Of a stretch of DNA of 64,000 nt, positions 32,001 to 45,136 are shown in pieces. The stretch covers positions 43,631,892 through 43,695,891 of the forward strand of contig NC_081835.1 of the NCBI RefSeq assembly GCF_030867095.1. The letters are read 5' to 3'. Position 1 is the stretch's first letter. Every line of letters starts with the position of its first letter. The stretch is from Alligator mississippiensis (taxonomy: Eukaryota; Chordata; Crocodylia; Alligatoridae). The notes below the pieces were generated by a model, which was given only the letters and a program-made list of their open reading frames with translations, searched no databases and was not told the DNA's origin. Both the position numbers and the translations under genes were made by a program.

Positions 32001-35000
32001 GCACCTAGGACATAACCTTAGAAGTTGTGTGACACACACAGGTGTTTGCTTCAAACCCATGCAGCTGCCCCTGGACCAGACCTCTGTTTGTTGACTGACT
32101 TGGGAGCAGGTGCTGTACAATCAGCTGTGGGATGTTCTGTGGTCAGGGCTAAATCTGGTTAAATAACTTGGTTCAGCAAACCTGGGCTGGGTTTGATCAG
32201 CATTTCTAATGTGAATGTAGTGCTGCCCTGTATGTCTGGATGCAGGCATCGCCAGTGGCTTGAGACTTCCTAGGTATTTTTTAGCTCAGTCTGCCATTTG
32301 GAGCAATGTGGAAGAGCAGGCTGGAATATGAGGTATAGGCTGTCACCTCAGCTGAACCCCCAACAGAGCACCTTCAACCTGTGCTGCTAGGAGCTAGGTA
32401 TTCTTGGACTCTGCCCAGACAGCCTGTCCTGCGTGACTGGCAGCTGTTTTATGATGACTTGGGGTCAGAGTGCAGATTTGAAGAATAGGTGGGTCCACCA
32501 TGTACCCTGGCTTTTGGGCACATATGTGTCTCTGTTTTAGAGTGAGAGCTCAGTGCTGAGAAGGGGGCAGCTGGCAAATAAAGGAGGTGATGTCCTGTGG
32601 GGTAAGAATAGATGTAGTAGCACCACTTGGGTTGCCAGCTCCTTGGGGGGCACATGCCTTGTGTTTGGCCTCAAGGGGGAGCTGCAGGCTTGTGAATGCC
32701 CCTGCCACTGGTGCTGTGTAAAATGGTTCACCGGTGTGTTCTCCCTCCCTTTGCCCAGGGAGCAGCCAGAGGAGGATTGTTCTCAGTGGCAGGACATGAG
32801 GGCCTGGCTGCCCTGAGCACACCATGTGCCCATTGCCATCCCAGGGCCTTTGGGATCAGGCCTTTTTCCCTTGCTGGAGTTTGAGAGAAGTAGGTGTCTG
32901 CATGTGGGCCTCGGCACTTTCTGACTGTGTTTGCAGAGGATCCTGCTGGCTCCTGCCCTTTCCACGTGGCCCTGGCATTGTGTGGTGTGCTGCCTCTGAG
33001 CTGAGGGGGAGGGAGAAGGCCTGGGCTCACTGAGGGGCCAGCTGTGCACTCAACAATATGCTTTCATGTCTCTGCCAGCTGCCCTGTCCTGCCAGCTCCT
33101 TCCAGACTTGGAAGAGTATTAACCCGTTTCTAGCATGTCCCTAGTTTGGCTCTGCCTCCTGTTTTCACAAAGAACTGGGGCTTAAAACACCAGCTGCATC
33201 TCTTGTTGTACAGCTGGGCTTTACAAAACACAAGCCCTGAGGTCTACCCAGTTCCCCTTCCCTGGCACCCATCTGCCTCACCCTGGGCCCAGATACTCCT
33301 CTGTTCAGCACTGCGCCCTATTGTTTCCTCTTTCCCTGAAACTTGAGCACCCCACACTTGCTCTTCGGCCACCTCTGTTCACAGCTACCTACTGTGTGCC
33401 TTGGCACAGTGCCATCCCAAGCTGGGGAAGCAGGATGCTGGGCACAGTGATTTGGCTCCCCTCCCAGGGTGAGTCTTTACACTTCTGTGGGGTCATGTAA
33501 GGTGAACTGTTCTCACTGTTCTCGGGCTGTGTCCACACGCAGTTCTTGGGGAGCCTTTGCCTCTGGCTTGGCTGGCTGGCTGGAAATGTGCCTCACAAAG
33601 CCTGTGTGCATGTGAGTACCTCATTTGCTTAATCCTAGATTTTCTTTGGCCTGCACCAGAGCTCTCTAATCACCACCAGGGAGGGAGTGTCCATCCACAC
33701 TGTCAGGCTCTTCTGAGTTGGGCCAGCAAGCCGGTATCAGGCCTGCCAGCAGGTGTTTAGTTATCCAATGCTTATTTGCTTTGGTGGTTGCCACATCAGG
33801 AAATTAATTTTCCATTCCTGCTGCTACAGGTGTCAGGTTTTGCCTTCCTCAGAAGCACTAGGTGTTGTCTGCAGCCAAGACTGGGGATTTGACTGGCATA
33901 TGCCAGTGTTTCTGGTGGGAATTAAACCTGAAGATTCTTGGCTAGAGGGTCTTGTTCCTATGCTTGGGATGAGACCAATCAACACATTTGGGATCAGGAA
34001 ATAATTTTACCCTGCAGTTGAGAGGGGGAGGGGGGTGTGCTTTTCTCTGTCTTGGAGGGCATTGTTCCTTGGAGCTCTTCAGAGTATTTTTAACAACCAC
34101 TTCCTGAGATTTACTACCCTTTCCCCCACACCTTTTATTTTATGTGTACCCTATATGTTGGACTTAGGGACTTGGTGGCACTTCTGCTCAACCTCCTCCT
34201 GGCTCTAGCCAAGCTGTCCTTCTAACAGACCAGGAAGGAGACCCTGACAAGGGCAACCTAGGCACCTGTGGGGCTGTCTTCCTTTCACTTATCCATGCAT
34301 GTCTCTGGTCAGTGTCCACAGGCTTCTTAGATACTTTTGAGGCACAGTGGGCACTTGCCAATGATCTCTGCTCAGGGTCCCACCTTGGAGCCCTGGTTGT
34401 TAGCCTTTGACCTGTACTCCCCATTCCTGTGTTTCACCTTCTGCCCCAAGAATGTAATTGTTAAATGGTGCAAGCAACATGGCATTGATGGTGCCCTCAG
34501 TCACCTGCTTTCCCTGTGTGCTTACCTCGGTGTTGAGTCATTGTGCCTGATGGTTGTGAACCACAGGTGTTTGAATAGTTTTAAGAACTGGTTAGCCAGG
34601 GACTTGTATGGGATGGTTTTGGATATGGATGATCCTTCCTTGAACAGGGGATTGGCCTATACGGCCTCCTGAGGGCCATTCCAGCCCTAGTTCTCTCTGA
34701 TTTCATGTGGCACTACTAGCCTGCATTGCAACCAGTTTGTGCTGCTTAATCGCAGTCTGCAAGCTGATTGGTTTGCCCTCGCTGCTGCCAAAATGAGATG
34801 TGCCTGCTTATGGCAAAGAAGGGGAAGCTGATTTGCCCTGGAAAGAGGCTGCACTGACTTCCAGGAGCTGCATCTGAAGTGCTCTGATAGCTCAGCCTGT
34901 GCCTCATCAGCCAGCACCATGTGGATGGGTATCGAACACTCTAGGTCTTGCTTCTTTATCAGCTGGGTGTGGCTGAGCTGGATTCCTCTAGCCTAGCAAC

Positions 35001-38000
35001 AAGCTTTGTGCCTACTCACAACTTCATTTGCAAACTGTGCGTGGTGTATTTTTAATATCCACATCCCCAAACACATGTGGCCATGGCAGAGGGGAAGTAC
35101 AGGCACTTGAGCCTTGGGACTGGTGGGCCTGCAGCTGACCTGCGGGAACCTAGGAGGCCTTCCCAGTCCCCTGGCATGGCCCAGCTGGGAAGGTCTGTGT
35201 GGCATCCACACAGCAATCTCAGAGGCATGGTGGTTCACAGGCAGGAGATACAATCTTTGCATGGTGAAGGTGGCAGCCCAAGCTGGACCACTCGTGAGTA
35301 ACATGGGCATATGGGATTTTACAGGGACTGGATCTTCCACCTCTTAAACTTCTGAGAAGGTGGGATGAGCAGCCAGCCCACTCCAAGGGACTGAGGCATG
35401 TTGTGTAGGCAAGTCAAGCTTGCCTTGGACAACTTCAGGCATAGTGGCTGCTGCAGTGTGGAGGTCTAGGTGGGGTGGGAGCTTGTTAGATGGAAGCAAG
35501 GAGAAGGATCTGAGGGTATCAGTGTGATGAGATTGTGAAAGATATGCTGACATAAGATGTGTGGAGCAAGGCATCCCCTCTAGATATGGGGAAGTATCAG
35601 TACTGTTGAAGAAGACTCTAGGAGGTATCCTTTGGACTCCTGTGTCCAGTCCTGGTCACCCATATTCCAGGAAGGTTGGTTGAAACTGGCTTGGGTACAG
35701 AGAAGGGCTACTAGGGTGATTTGGGGAAAGGTGGAGAGAAATCTAGAAGAGATCAGCTTGCTTTTTCCTGCCAAAGGAAGGCTGAGATGAAGGGGAAACT
35801 TGAGGAGGGAAGAGCCTTCAGGCTAAAGGCTGCTGACACAAGAACAAATTGATTATGAACTGGCCATTGCCGAACTTAGCCTGGAAATCAAGAGGAGGCT
35901 CCAAGTAGGGGCAAGAAACTTAACTGGTGTTGAGGCGAACTTCCCCAATGAAAGGGATTCTGTGCTGTGGTGACTATAGCAGCTGAAGCTGGGGCTCTGA
36001 CCCAGGAGGTCCCTGCCAGGCTGGGGCTGCAGGATGACAAATCCCCTAGCACTAGGTGTAAACACAGAAAGATCTTACTTCTTGATAAGCTCTGGGTTGG
36101 GCAGGGAGGATTGCCTAGAGGACATATGGGCTCTGCTCATGCTTACAGCTGTCCCCAGCCACCCTAACTTCCCTTTCTGGTTCCCCAGGAGCTCGGAGCA
36201 GTGCCAAGGCAGACTCCCAGGCCAGCGATGACGAGGCAGCCAGCGAAGTGTTGAGTCACTATAGCAGTGCCAGCGAGGGCACCAGTGTTGCAGAGGAAGG
36301 CACTGGTGAGTGAGGGGCAGCGTGGCAACAACTGTCTCTGGGGTAGAGAAAGGGAAGCCCAGGACCCAACTGGGATGCCATATACAGGTGACAATTGCAG
36401 GCAACCAGGGACACGTACAGTGCATAGCCGAGTGCTCAGTGCTGCATCCCTTCATCCCAGCCATCCCATGTCCTGGGCTTGGGTGAGATTGCTCCAGATT
36501 TAGCTGGGAGCTCTGTCCTGGGTGCCCACACAGCAGTGCCCCTCAGCAGTTCCCTGCAGCACGCTTTCAGTCTTGAATCCTCACACACAGTTCTCAGTGA
36601 TCTTTTCCAGGGTCAGTTAACAACTGTGGGGTGCAGACTTTCCAGGCCTTTGTTGTGTAAAGGGCTCTAATAGATGGTACAGAAGGCCTTGCATGGTAGC
36701 TGTTCCCCTCACTCCACTGTAGATGCCTGTGACCATGCATAGTGCCAGGGCACAAGGTCATGAGGCTGCTGTTCTCCCAGGCCTGTGGTTGGTATGCCTG
36801 GGGGCAAGTTCAGGTGCCTGATGCTAAGGGTGCTGCAAGGCCTGGCCGGGGGTGACGCAGGCTGTCTTTCAGGGAGCGACACAGTGGATGAGCAAGCTCA
36901 ACAGGAGGAAGTGGAGGACAAACTGAAGGAGTGCATTGACAATGTGCTGGACAAGAGGTGAGTGGGGTTGGCGCAGGCTGAAGGCTCCCCCTGCCCCAGG
37001 GCTGTACCTAATCCCACCCTGCTGCTGTGTCAGGAGCTCTCAGCCCTTCCCACAAAGCTGCACAACCCAGAGACCCTGGATACCTGTTCAGAGAGGAACA
37101 GCACAGGTCACAGGACAGTTTTTCAGAGTGTGGCTAGTTGGTTCCCACCCTTGAAAGGAGAAACTTGTTGAGGAAGGTCTCCATCCTGGTAGGAGCTATT
37201 GCACATGGGGAATGGAGGTGCTGCCACTCGCCTAAGATCCCTCCTTGTGGGCAGATGGAAATCCTCAGCACTAGGCATGATGTGAATCCATTGATGCCAC
37301 CCTGGGGTCCCTCTGTAGAGGTCCCTAGACAAGCAATAGAGTAACTGGCCTCCAGTTAACCCTATGGCCTTACCAGGCCATCCATCACCCTAAGGAAGCC
37401 CAAGCAGAGGTGGGAAGGGTTGTGCCCTGCCTCTCCTGCTGTGGTTCCTGCTCTGGGTGCTAGATTGACTACAGGTCACTTCTGCCCCACTCTAGCAGGA
37501 TTCTCTACACTCCCAGAGCACTGCCTTGTTTCCCCAGCACAGTCTCTGTCTTCTCCAGTGCCAAGACACGGCAGGTGGCTCTGGAGAACCTGCGGCTTGC
37601 CTTCTCCTCCAAGATGCTCTTTGACTTCCTGCTGGAACGCAGGCTTACGCTCACAGACTCCTTGGAGAAGTGCCTGAAGAAAGGTATGGCTGCCCTGCCC
37701 TGCCCTATCCTATCACTCCAGTAGTACTCATTTGGGGCAGGGCTGAACATCTCCCTCAGGCCAGGGCTGTAGGCTGGGATCAGTCCTTGTCTGTAACCAG
37801 GATCTTCTTGTGACCTCCACAGGTTGTAACAGAAATGCGCTGGAGGGTTGGAGCTCTGTATGAGAGGTTTAGCTGTAGGAAATGGGGACCTAACTGGGCC
37901 TCTTCAAGCTGCCTAAGGCAGCACATCAGCAACTGAGTACGTAACTCTCAGGCAAACACCTCTCCACTGCCTTGCAGGGGTGTCCTGCTACAGCTGGCAA

Positions 38001-41000
38001 AACAACATTGGGTGTGTTGCTAGCTCCATGTCTTGGGACTACTGCCTTTGCCACCTGCGTGGGGTGCTCTGGTCTCAGCTCTGCCCCCATAGGCTAAAAT
38101 CCTTCGTGTACCAGAAATCAGCCTGCCAGGGGCTGGCTGAGCTGAAGAGAGAAGCACCAAGTGCTCAGCTCCACTTGCACAGGTCACCCACCTCTACCTG
38201 TCAGTGGATGGGCATCTGTACTATTACATTAGCTCAAGGCACAGTCGTTAGTGCTATCATGGGGGAAGGTGGACCGTGGTGCTTACCCCAGTGTCTGCTT
38301 CGCACTGCAGGTAAAGGGGAGGAGCAGTCTCTGGCTGCTACTGTCCTCACACTACTGTGCCTTCAGATGGGCTCCGGCCCCGAGGGGGAAGAGGTGTTCC
38401 GCAGCCTGAAACCCCTTCTCATCAACATCCTGACCGACACCTCGGCCAGCCCCATCTCTCGGCAGAGCGTGAGTATTGAGCTCCTTTTCCCACTCTGCCA
38501 TGGTCCACTTGGGATCAGGGCATGAGGGAGCAGGGCTGTGTGTGCTGCTCATGACAGAGTTAGTGCACTTTGAGGGGAATTGGGTGGGATTTGCCTCAGG
38601 ACCACATTTCAGAAAAGTGTTGGGCATGGGGAGGGTGCTGCATGCCCCTCACCTTCTATCCACTCTTTGAGGTTTGGCCAAGTTTCTTAGGAAACTGTTG
38701 GATCACAGGCCTGTCACCACCATCTTTGTGGCAGGCCGAGAGTGGAATGAGAATGCAGGCAAGAGGGTGGCACAACTGGCCAGAGGGGCATCTGTGAGCG
38801 CCAGGGAGCGTGTGGGCACCTTCCCTACTCCTGCCTGCTTTCCACGGAAGCTACCAAGCCAGGACCCCCCTCAGAAATCAATCCGCTATTTTTTTTTTGT
38901 TCTGGTCAGTGTCCCTGGTCCCTGATGGACTTAAGGTTATGGAGCTAACCACTAGCATGGAGGCTGAGGACAAAGCCAGCCCAGCCCACATGGCTCCTTT
39001 CTGAGCAGGGTGATGCCACCTGGTGAAGGAGCACAGGCCTTGAACTGCACCAGAGGCATTCTCTCTAGTGCAGGGTGGGCAGATCCTATGATTTTAACAA
39101 GAGGGCTTAGACCTGAGTGAGCACAGCTGGATGTTCAGCCTCAACTGTGGATGGGGAATGGCTAAGGGAGATGGGGTTGCCCCTTTGTTGCCTTCTGTAA
39201 TCCTCCCCTGTGTCTGCCTCCAGTGTGCTGTGGCCCTGGGGATGTGCTGCTATATTGCTGCTGCGGATTTGGAGGTAAGGAGCTGAGGCCGTCTGATCCT
39301 TTAAATAGACCAGCCAAGAGTTCTTGCTCTTCCCCAGAAGGTGAAAGACTTCACCACTCCTGCCACCCCCGCTGATTTCCCTTCCAGCCTTATGCCTCTG
39401 GACCCATCCCATCCTGCAGCCCCTGAAAGGCTTCTTCAGAGCCTGCTCATGTTGTGCCATCACTTGGTCATAGCTGTCACTATTGATGAGGACTTTGCTG
39501 CTCCAGGGGAGGTGGCATTATCCCCCAACCATGATATGAGCCTTTGTGGCTGCTCATTTTGGGTGGGTGGCAAGAAGGGAGGGGGAAAGAGTCCTAGAAG
39601 TCACCAGCCCTAGCCTCAGTGTTAATGACCTCCCCCCCACATCCGCAGTTAGTGGCACATCTCTGGCATGGAGCAAGGTAGTAGTTGTGACCCTCCTGAC
39701 AGCAGCTGTCTAAAGAGCCACTGGGCAGATTGCCAAAGCAGAAACCTGTCTGTATCTCTTCCGATAAGAAGGATGCAACCTCGCTGTGTGCCTGCTCCCA
39801 GGTTGAATAGAATCAGAGCAGTCCTTGACCCTGAGTTCGCATGCTTTTAACCTCTGGGTCCTGTTGGCACCCACAGGTGGTAGGATGGCCCTGGCTCTGC
39901 TGGGAGAGCCAGCTGCCTATGACCTGAGTTATTCCTGTCCAAGGAGCACACTTGTCATCAGGAAACTGGCTGCTTCTGGGCTAGCCAGGTGATACCCCAG
40001 GGTGAGCAGGTTAGCTTGAGGCTCCCTGGCCACCTTACCTCGCTGCCATCTCTTTCCCAGGACTTGATTTCGTGTCTTACCTGCCTGGAGGGCATCTTCA
40101 GCACTTCCTGCCCAGAGGAGGGCAACTCCATGCCTGCCCAACACAGTCCTCTGCTCCAGACCTTGCACTGCAATGCCCTCCAGTCCTGGTCCCTCCTACT
40201 CACCATCTGCCCCAGCTCCTACATCAAGAAGATCCTGGACAAGTGAGTTAATGCCATCCCACCAAGCCAGGGAAACCCTGGCTTGTGATGCCCGAGAAAA
40301 CAGCTGGTATTGAACCTCTTATGTCCACGTGTGCTGTGGCAGGAACTGACTGTCATGATGGGCTGGGAGAGGAGCAGTAGTGGGTGATGGGGTAGGTCTG
40401 GCTGCATTAAGACTAAGGGTGCACCAATAAAGATTTTTTTTATTTTTTTTTGGCCATGCCAATGGTCAATTTATTAACCAACCATATTGGCCAGTACCAA
40501 ACCAATAGCCAGTATGCAGCCCATCAGTGTGGAGAGCAGAATCCAGTTGGCAAGTTGGGGGGGCATGAGGGCACAGATCGAGGCTGCCATAGTGAAGTAG
40601 GGAGTGGGGCTGGGGCAGGCGCTGCCCAGCCAGGGCAGTAAATGCAACCCTGCTAAGAGTCGGAGAAGCTGCAAGGGGCTTGTCCGGGAGGGGGAAGCAG
40701 CTCCCTGCTGCTGTGTGCACACCTGAGAGGGCATGTCGCCCCCCACTTATTTGTGCACAAGATGAAGGCAGGCTGCCAGCTGCAGGCTCAGGGCCAGGGG
40801 CTGCACTGGCTTCTTCCCAGCAGAGGTGGGGGGGCTGGGCCAGGGCTGCACTCTGGGCTCTGGGCAGGCAGTGGCAGCATTGAGAGGGGTGACTATGGGG
40901 TGGGCTACAGCGACCACAAAATTCCTCATAGCCCCTCTCCTAGAAGAGGCTGGTACAGCTCCTGAGCCCACAGTAGACAGCCTGCCCTCGCCTTGTGCAT

Positions 41001-44000
41001 AAATCTGGTGGGGGGCATGTGCCCCCCATTCCTCCTCTGGGGGTGCATGCAGTGGCAGGGAGCTGTCCTTGGGGTCGCATTCACCACCCTGCCTGGGCAA
41101 CGTCTGCCCCTGCCCCACTCCCTCCCTCACCATGGGGCCTTGATCTGCCCCCCACTGCCGCCATGCCCCTTCCTTCCCACAGACTTACCAGCTAGAGACT
41201 GCTCTCCAAGTTTCTGGGCTTCATTCCTGGCCACATGTATGCTGCAGCTGCACATATGCCTGTGGCGTTTATCAGTGGCATGATTGGCTACTTGGTGAGC
41301 AGGGGCCATGCCAGCCTCTGCCAGTACGAGGTAGGGCAGTGGGCTGGCAACATGCACTGCCTCCCTTCTCCACACCCCCCACCCCGCAAGGTCTGTCTTC
41401 TGGCTGTTTGTTGCCCTTGGAGGTGTCCCAGGTGAGCACCACAAGCCTGATGCCACCTCTGTGTTAATCTCCTGCCTTCTTGCCACAGTCACCTACTCAA
41501 GCTGCCGCTAATGCTGTCCAGCGACAATGTCAACCTACGCATCACGGCAGGCGAGACCATTGCGTTGCTCTTTGAGCTAGCCCGTGATATGGAGGTATGT
41601 CACCCTGTGGAGGGGCCTGGGCACTGTGGCACTTGCAGTGTGGGATGTGCTTGGTGCAAAGCCAGTGCCCTCTATCTCCTGCCTTCTGGTCCAAGGACCA
41701 GCTTCGTTTGCCTGGCTTTCTGTCCTATGGGGAGGTCAGCACCCAAGGGAGGACTGGCATGTGGCAGCTTTCTGCTGCTTCCCTTGCAGAATTGGCAGAT
41801 TCAGCCTCAGCTGTGATGCCTGAGCTTGGCTCTCCAGCAGCGAGAGGAGCATCAGCTGATTTGCCCTCTACCTCATGCCCTTTCCTTCCTACACTTTTAG
41901 CCAGCTCCTACTTCTCCCTTGCTGGAAGGGGTGTTGTGAATGTGGATCTGCTTGAGCTGGGCAAGATCAGCTGTGGGATCAGCTCCCTCTCTTGGAACCC
42001 TGTGGGGAAACTCCAGCTCCAGGGTAGATGGCTTCTTGCCCTTGGTTCCCCTCTTCCCTAAGTAGGTGCCAGGCTGTGGGAAGTGAGCTCTATGCCAGCA
42101 TCTCTCCAGTGGCTCCTTTCTCTACAGGAGGATAATTTCTATGAGGACACCGACCTCCTGTGCACCAAGCTGAAAGCCCTGGCCACAGACAGCAATAAGT
42201 ACCGGGCCAAGACAGACAGGCGCCGGCAGCGCTCCATCTTCCGCGACGTACTGCATTTTATTGAGGTGCCTGCTATGTTGCTGCCCTGATTTGGGGGGTG
42301 GGGGGGCGACGCGAGGGTTTGGACATGATGGATTAGTCTTGTAACAACAGCAGAGTTGAACTGGTCTCTTCCAGGAGAAAAACCGAGCTCCAGGGCTACT
42401 GTGCCCCTGCTGAGGGAGAAGGGGCTTATCTCTGGGGAGAGCAGTTATTCCCCCATCAGACCTGCAAGCTCTTGATCTATAGGGTCTCCTAGGAAGTAGT
42501 GCTCTGACCCTGGTGCCAGCCATCCCCCATCCCCTGCTCTCATCCACCCAGACAGGTTCTCCCAGCAGGCAGATGGGTTTTAAAGAGTCTGCTCTGGCTT
42601 CGGTCACAGTAGCTGTTATCTCCCTTCTACCACTTTCCATCCCTGAGTGCTCTGAATCCTCGCCTGGAGGACGGGTCTGGGCCTGGCATAACCACCTCCT
42701 GCTATTACTGCTGAGCAGCCTGGGACTGCCCCCATGAACTGGTGGCATGGTGAAAGCTATGGATCCTGCCATTGCACAAGAGTAGGAGGGTCAGTGGTGT
42801 CTGTCTTCTGGGGCTGGCCTGGCATCACCCCCATAACCCCTGGGTTGGTGGATGGGTCAGGCCTAGTATTCCTTGCTGACCAAAGGGATTGGTGGCAGAG
42901 ACCACCTCACTTTGCTCCTGTTGTCAGGGCTGGTGCCCTGTCTATTGTAGAAACAAGTCGGGCTGGAAGTGATTTCCATAGGTCACCTGGTCCAACCCCC
43001 TGCCTGAGGCAGGATAATCCCTATCCTAAACATCCCATACAGCCATAATCTAACCTCTTAATAAACCCACACAGTCAACCCTGACACAACACCCTAATCT
43101 GCAACAGATAAAGTAGGGGGACCACAGCATTCAATGTCCTGCTGCTGTAAAAAGTTGTTATACTTTCAGGAGCTCCTGGTTAGAGGGCCATGCCCTACTA
43201 CAGGGGAAGGCAAAAATTCCCACAGTCCAAACCGATCTTACCAAGGAGTGAAATTTCTTTTCGACCCCAAATATGGCTATTGGTCTGATAGCCACACCCT
43301 CTAGCCAGAAACATCTGCTTTCAAGTCCCAATAGGAGCATTGGCATACCCTGGTCACAGTCCCCAGCTTGAGCTGCAGCCTCATGCTTTGCCTCCTCAGC
43401 AGGGTTACAGGTGAGGATGCAGAGCATGGGACCTCTCAGGAATTATCTTATCCCTGCTGGGGATTCTTGCCAGCACAGTTGTCTCTGCTGTCCCAATATC
43501 TTCTTGACCAGCAGGGAGCACTGTCACCACAGGACCGATGTCCCTAGCTCCTGTGAGCCTGGAGGACAGAGCTGGGCTCCAGGGCCACTCATGGCATGAG
43601 TGACTCCAGGGAAGTTGCCAGGCAGAGGGTCTGAAAAGATTGGACTGTGACTGATGGTAAGGTCCAGTCATCAAATGACTCAAGGATTTGGGGTATTACT
43701 GTCCCACCCCCACCCCACTCACCAGCCAAGTTCCAGGCATTATGGAACAGCAAGCAGCTGGTACCTGTGGTGGCACCTCTCCTCTCATGGGGAACTTCTG
43801 GCTGCGTGGAGGGCAAGTCCGAGCCGCACGGGTGTCTTGGTGCATGCTGCAAATTCCTTGCATTGTTCAAGGCCTTCCCCCTTATGGGCATGTCCCTTGT
43901 GGTCAGAGCAAGACTTAGTGTTCCTGGGCTACCAAGGGAGGTGCTGATATCCTTTTCCCTGCCCCCAGAGTGGCGAGTTTCATGAGGAGACCATCAGGTT

Positions 44001-45136
44001 TGGTCTGGAGTGCATGTATGTGGACAGCTGGGTCAGAAGGAGAACATACGACGCCTTCAAGGAGGTTCTGGGCTCTGGAGTCAGGCATCACTTGCAGGTA
44101 GGGCCAAGGGGTACGTGAGAGGCCTGGCAGTCTGCTGGGGAAAAAGGGAGATCTCTCAGGTGAGAGAGGGCAGGAGAGGAAGTGCACATCTTGGATGCCT
44201 CAAATGTGTGTTTTGTTTGTGACAGGGCTAGGTTCACTGGGTGTAGGTGTGGGGAGGGGTCTTGGAGCCCGGCCTTATGGCAGGGACCTGCTCCTGGCCC
44301 TCAGCCCAGCACACGCCTACCTAACAAGTCCCTTCTCCCCACCAGAACAACGAGCTGCTGCGTGAGATATTTGACCTGGGCCCTCCACTGGTGCTTGATG
44401 CTGCCGCCATCAAAGCCAGCAAGATCTCCCGCTTTGAGAAGGTGTGATGCCACTCCTGGGTAGTATGTTGGCCCTCTCCCATCTGGCACCAGAGTCCCCC
44501 AGTCCTGAGAGTGGGGAATGCAAAGCATTGTCCACAAATGGGGCCCCACTCCTAGCTCTACTGGTGGGGACGCCTCTGGAGGGTGTATGTATAGGGGCAT
44601 CAGGGACAGGATAGCCCAGTTATTTGACCCAAAGGAGAAAGTTAAGCTGGACAGTGGCTGAGAGCTGGGCTTGATGAGAGGTGCCAAGAGGAGAGACTTA
44701 TTATGCCTTGCATGCAGGGAGTGGCATCTATTGTGCCTGGGCCCAGGAATCTCCAGAAGGGGATTGAAGTCTCTTGGGGCCTGAGCCAAAGCTCCCAGCC
44801 TTCGACTGGTTTCCTGCTCCCCTCTTTGCTGGTATACCTCCCTCACTGATATAGAGAGGGGACAGGTTTGGAACCCTGGGGGGACTGAAGAGTCACAGAA
44901 GAGCTAGGACCCCTGCCATGGAAGCCTGAGCAACCTTGCTTTGGCTTGGACAGGGCAAGAGCTCACCCCACTAGTCCACTGTTCCATTTAACTCCCCTAG
45001 CTTAATCAGCCTGCGTTTGCAACCACAGCTTAACCAGCCTGTCTCTCTCCCTCAGCACCTCTACAACTCAGCCGCCTTCAAAGCCCGGACAAAAGCCAGG
45101 AGCCGTGTGCGTGACAAGCGAGCCGACATCCTGTAA
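29058..45136 (+). CDS. IFRD2: Interferon-related developmental regulator 2
   Basis: Twelve coding exons chain in phase: 29058-29103, 36189-36305, 36873-36957, 37559-37683, 38311-38468, 39224-39274, 40061-40242, 41489-41594, 42128-42265, 43969-44097, 44346-44441 and 45056-45136. All have AG/GT borders and they give 437 residues (human about 442). The start MPRSRRGHAARRGGRG and the end RTKARSRVRDKRADIL match IFRD2, as do RRLTLTDSLEKCLKKGKGEE, NVNLRITAGETIALLFELAR and ATDSNKYRAKTDRRRQRS. The family is an ARM-type helical repeat protein with an acidic, serine-rich N-terminal region and a basic tail. IFRD2 is known from cryo-EM to occupy the P and E sites and mRNA channel of idle ribosomes and to repress translation. 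Exon 2 (ARSSAKADSQASDDEAA) was also duplicated to 19394-19510. Intron 1 is about 7 kb and holds hAT elements. Confidence 0.97.
29835..30606. mobile_element. hAT-like element with expanded interior
   Basis: The left end CAGGGGTCTGTAACCCCTGG and the right end ACATTGCTGACCCATG are decayed inverted partners of the type CAGGGGTCAGCAA seen at 52591-52816. The interior holds several rearranged copies of one unit (CTTGTTGCTAGTGGTAGGTG, ATTGCTGCAAGCAGGTGCCC and GGCAATGCAGCCCTGGC). CTAGCT occurs at both edges. The exact right edge is uncertain. Confidence 0.6.
30746..30916. mobile_element. Short hAT MITE, relative of 21589-26128
   Basis: 171 bases with ends CAGGGGTGGGCAAAATG and AATTGCCCGCCCCTG. The 8-base flanks ACTTGTTG (30738-30745) and ACTTATTG (30917-30924) differ at one base. 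It shares both ends and the inner stretch CATTCTATCCAGCCC with the larger element at 21589, so it is an internally deleted member of the same family. Confidence 0.85.
34545..34715 (+). mobile_element. CR1 3' end
   Basis: GGATGGTTTTGGATATGGATGATCC, CAGGGGATTGGCCTATACGGCCTCCTGAGGGCCATTCCAGCCC and a CTCTCTGATTTCATG tail match the CR1 3' UTR, with decay. Confidence 0.7.
35206..36373 (+). repeat. Source copy of the IFRD2 segmental duplication
   Basis: It is the partner of 18496-19578 in the same orientation, 16.7 kb apart, and includes functional exon 2 (36189-36305). About 70 bases near 35975-36050 occur only in this copy. Confidence 0.9.
40407..41300. repeat. Probable DNA-transposon remnant in IFRD2 intron 7
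   Basis: It opens with AAGGGTGCACCAATAAAGAT, followed by repeated GGCCATGCCAATGGTC and ACCATATTGGCCAGTACC motifs, and ends near TTTATCAGTGGCATGATTGG. The middle is GC-rich. The repeated GGCCANTNCCAAT pattern is typical of sub-terminal repeats, but I found no clean inverted ends or target duplication, so the edges and class are tentative. Confidence 0.4.
42945..43430 (-). mobile_element. CR1-like 3' UTR
   Basis: GGAAGTGATTTCCATAGGTCACCTGGTCCAACCCCCTGCCTGAGGCAGGATAATCCC lies in the order seen in the 3' region at 56068. Both continue with CATACAGCCATAATCTAA, GACACAACAC, TCAATGTCCTGC and a TCGACCCCAAATATGG-like block. Noncoding; inside IFRD2 intron 9. Confidence 0.8.

Larger units (their letters stand above)
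29104..36188 (+). other. IFRD2 intron 1: contents
   Basis: It begins GTGAGTG and ends CCCCAG. It contains two hAT-type elements (29835-30606 and 30746-30916), a CR1 3' end (34545-34715) and the source of the upstream duplication (from 35206). An old CR1-like stretch lies near 35630-35720 (TGTCCAGTCCTGGTCACCC, AGAAGGGCTACTAGGGTGAT). I see no further exon or RNA gene. Confidence 0.7.

Noticed and set aside
34687-34920. Short minus-strand open frame at 34.7-34.9 kb in IFRD2 intron 1
   Set aside because: It has no domain and partly overlaps CR1 3' sequence.
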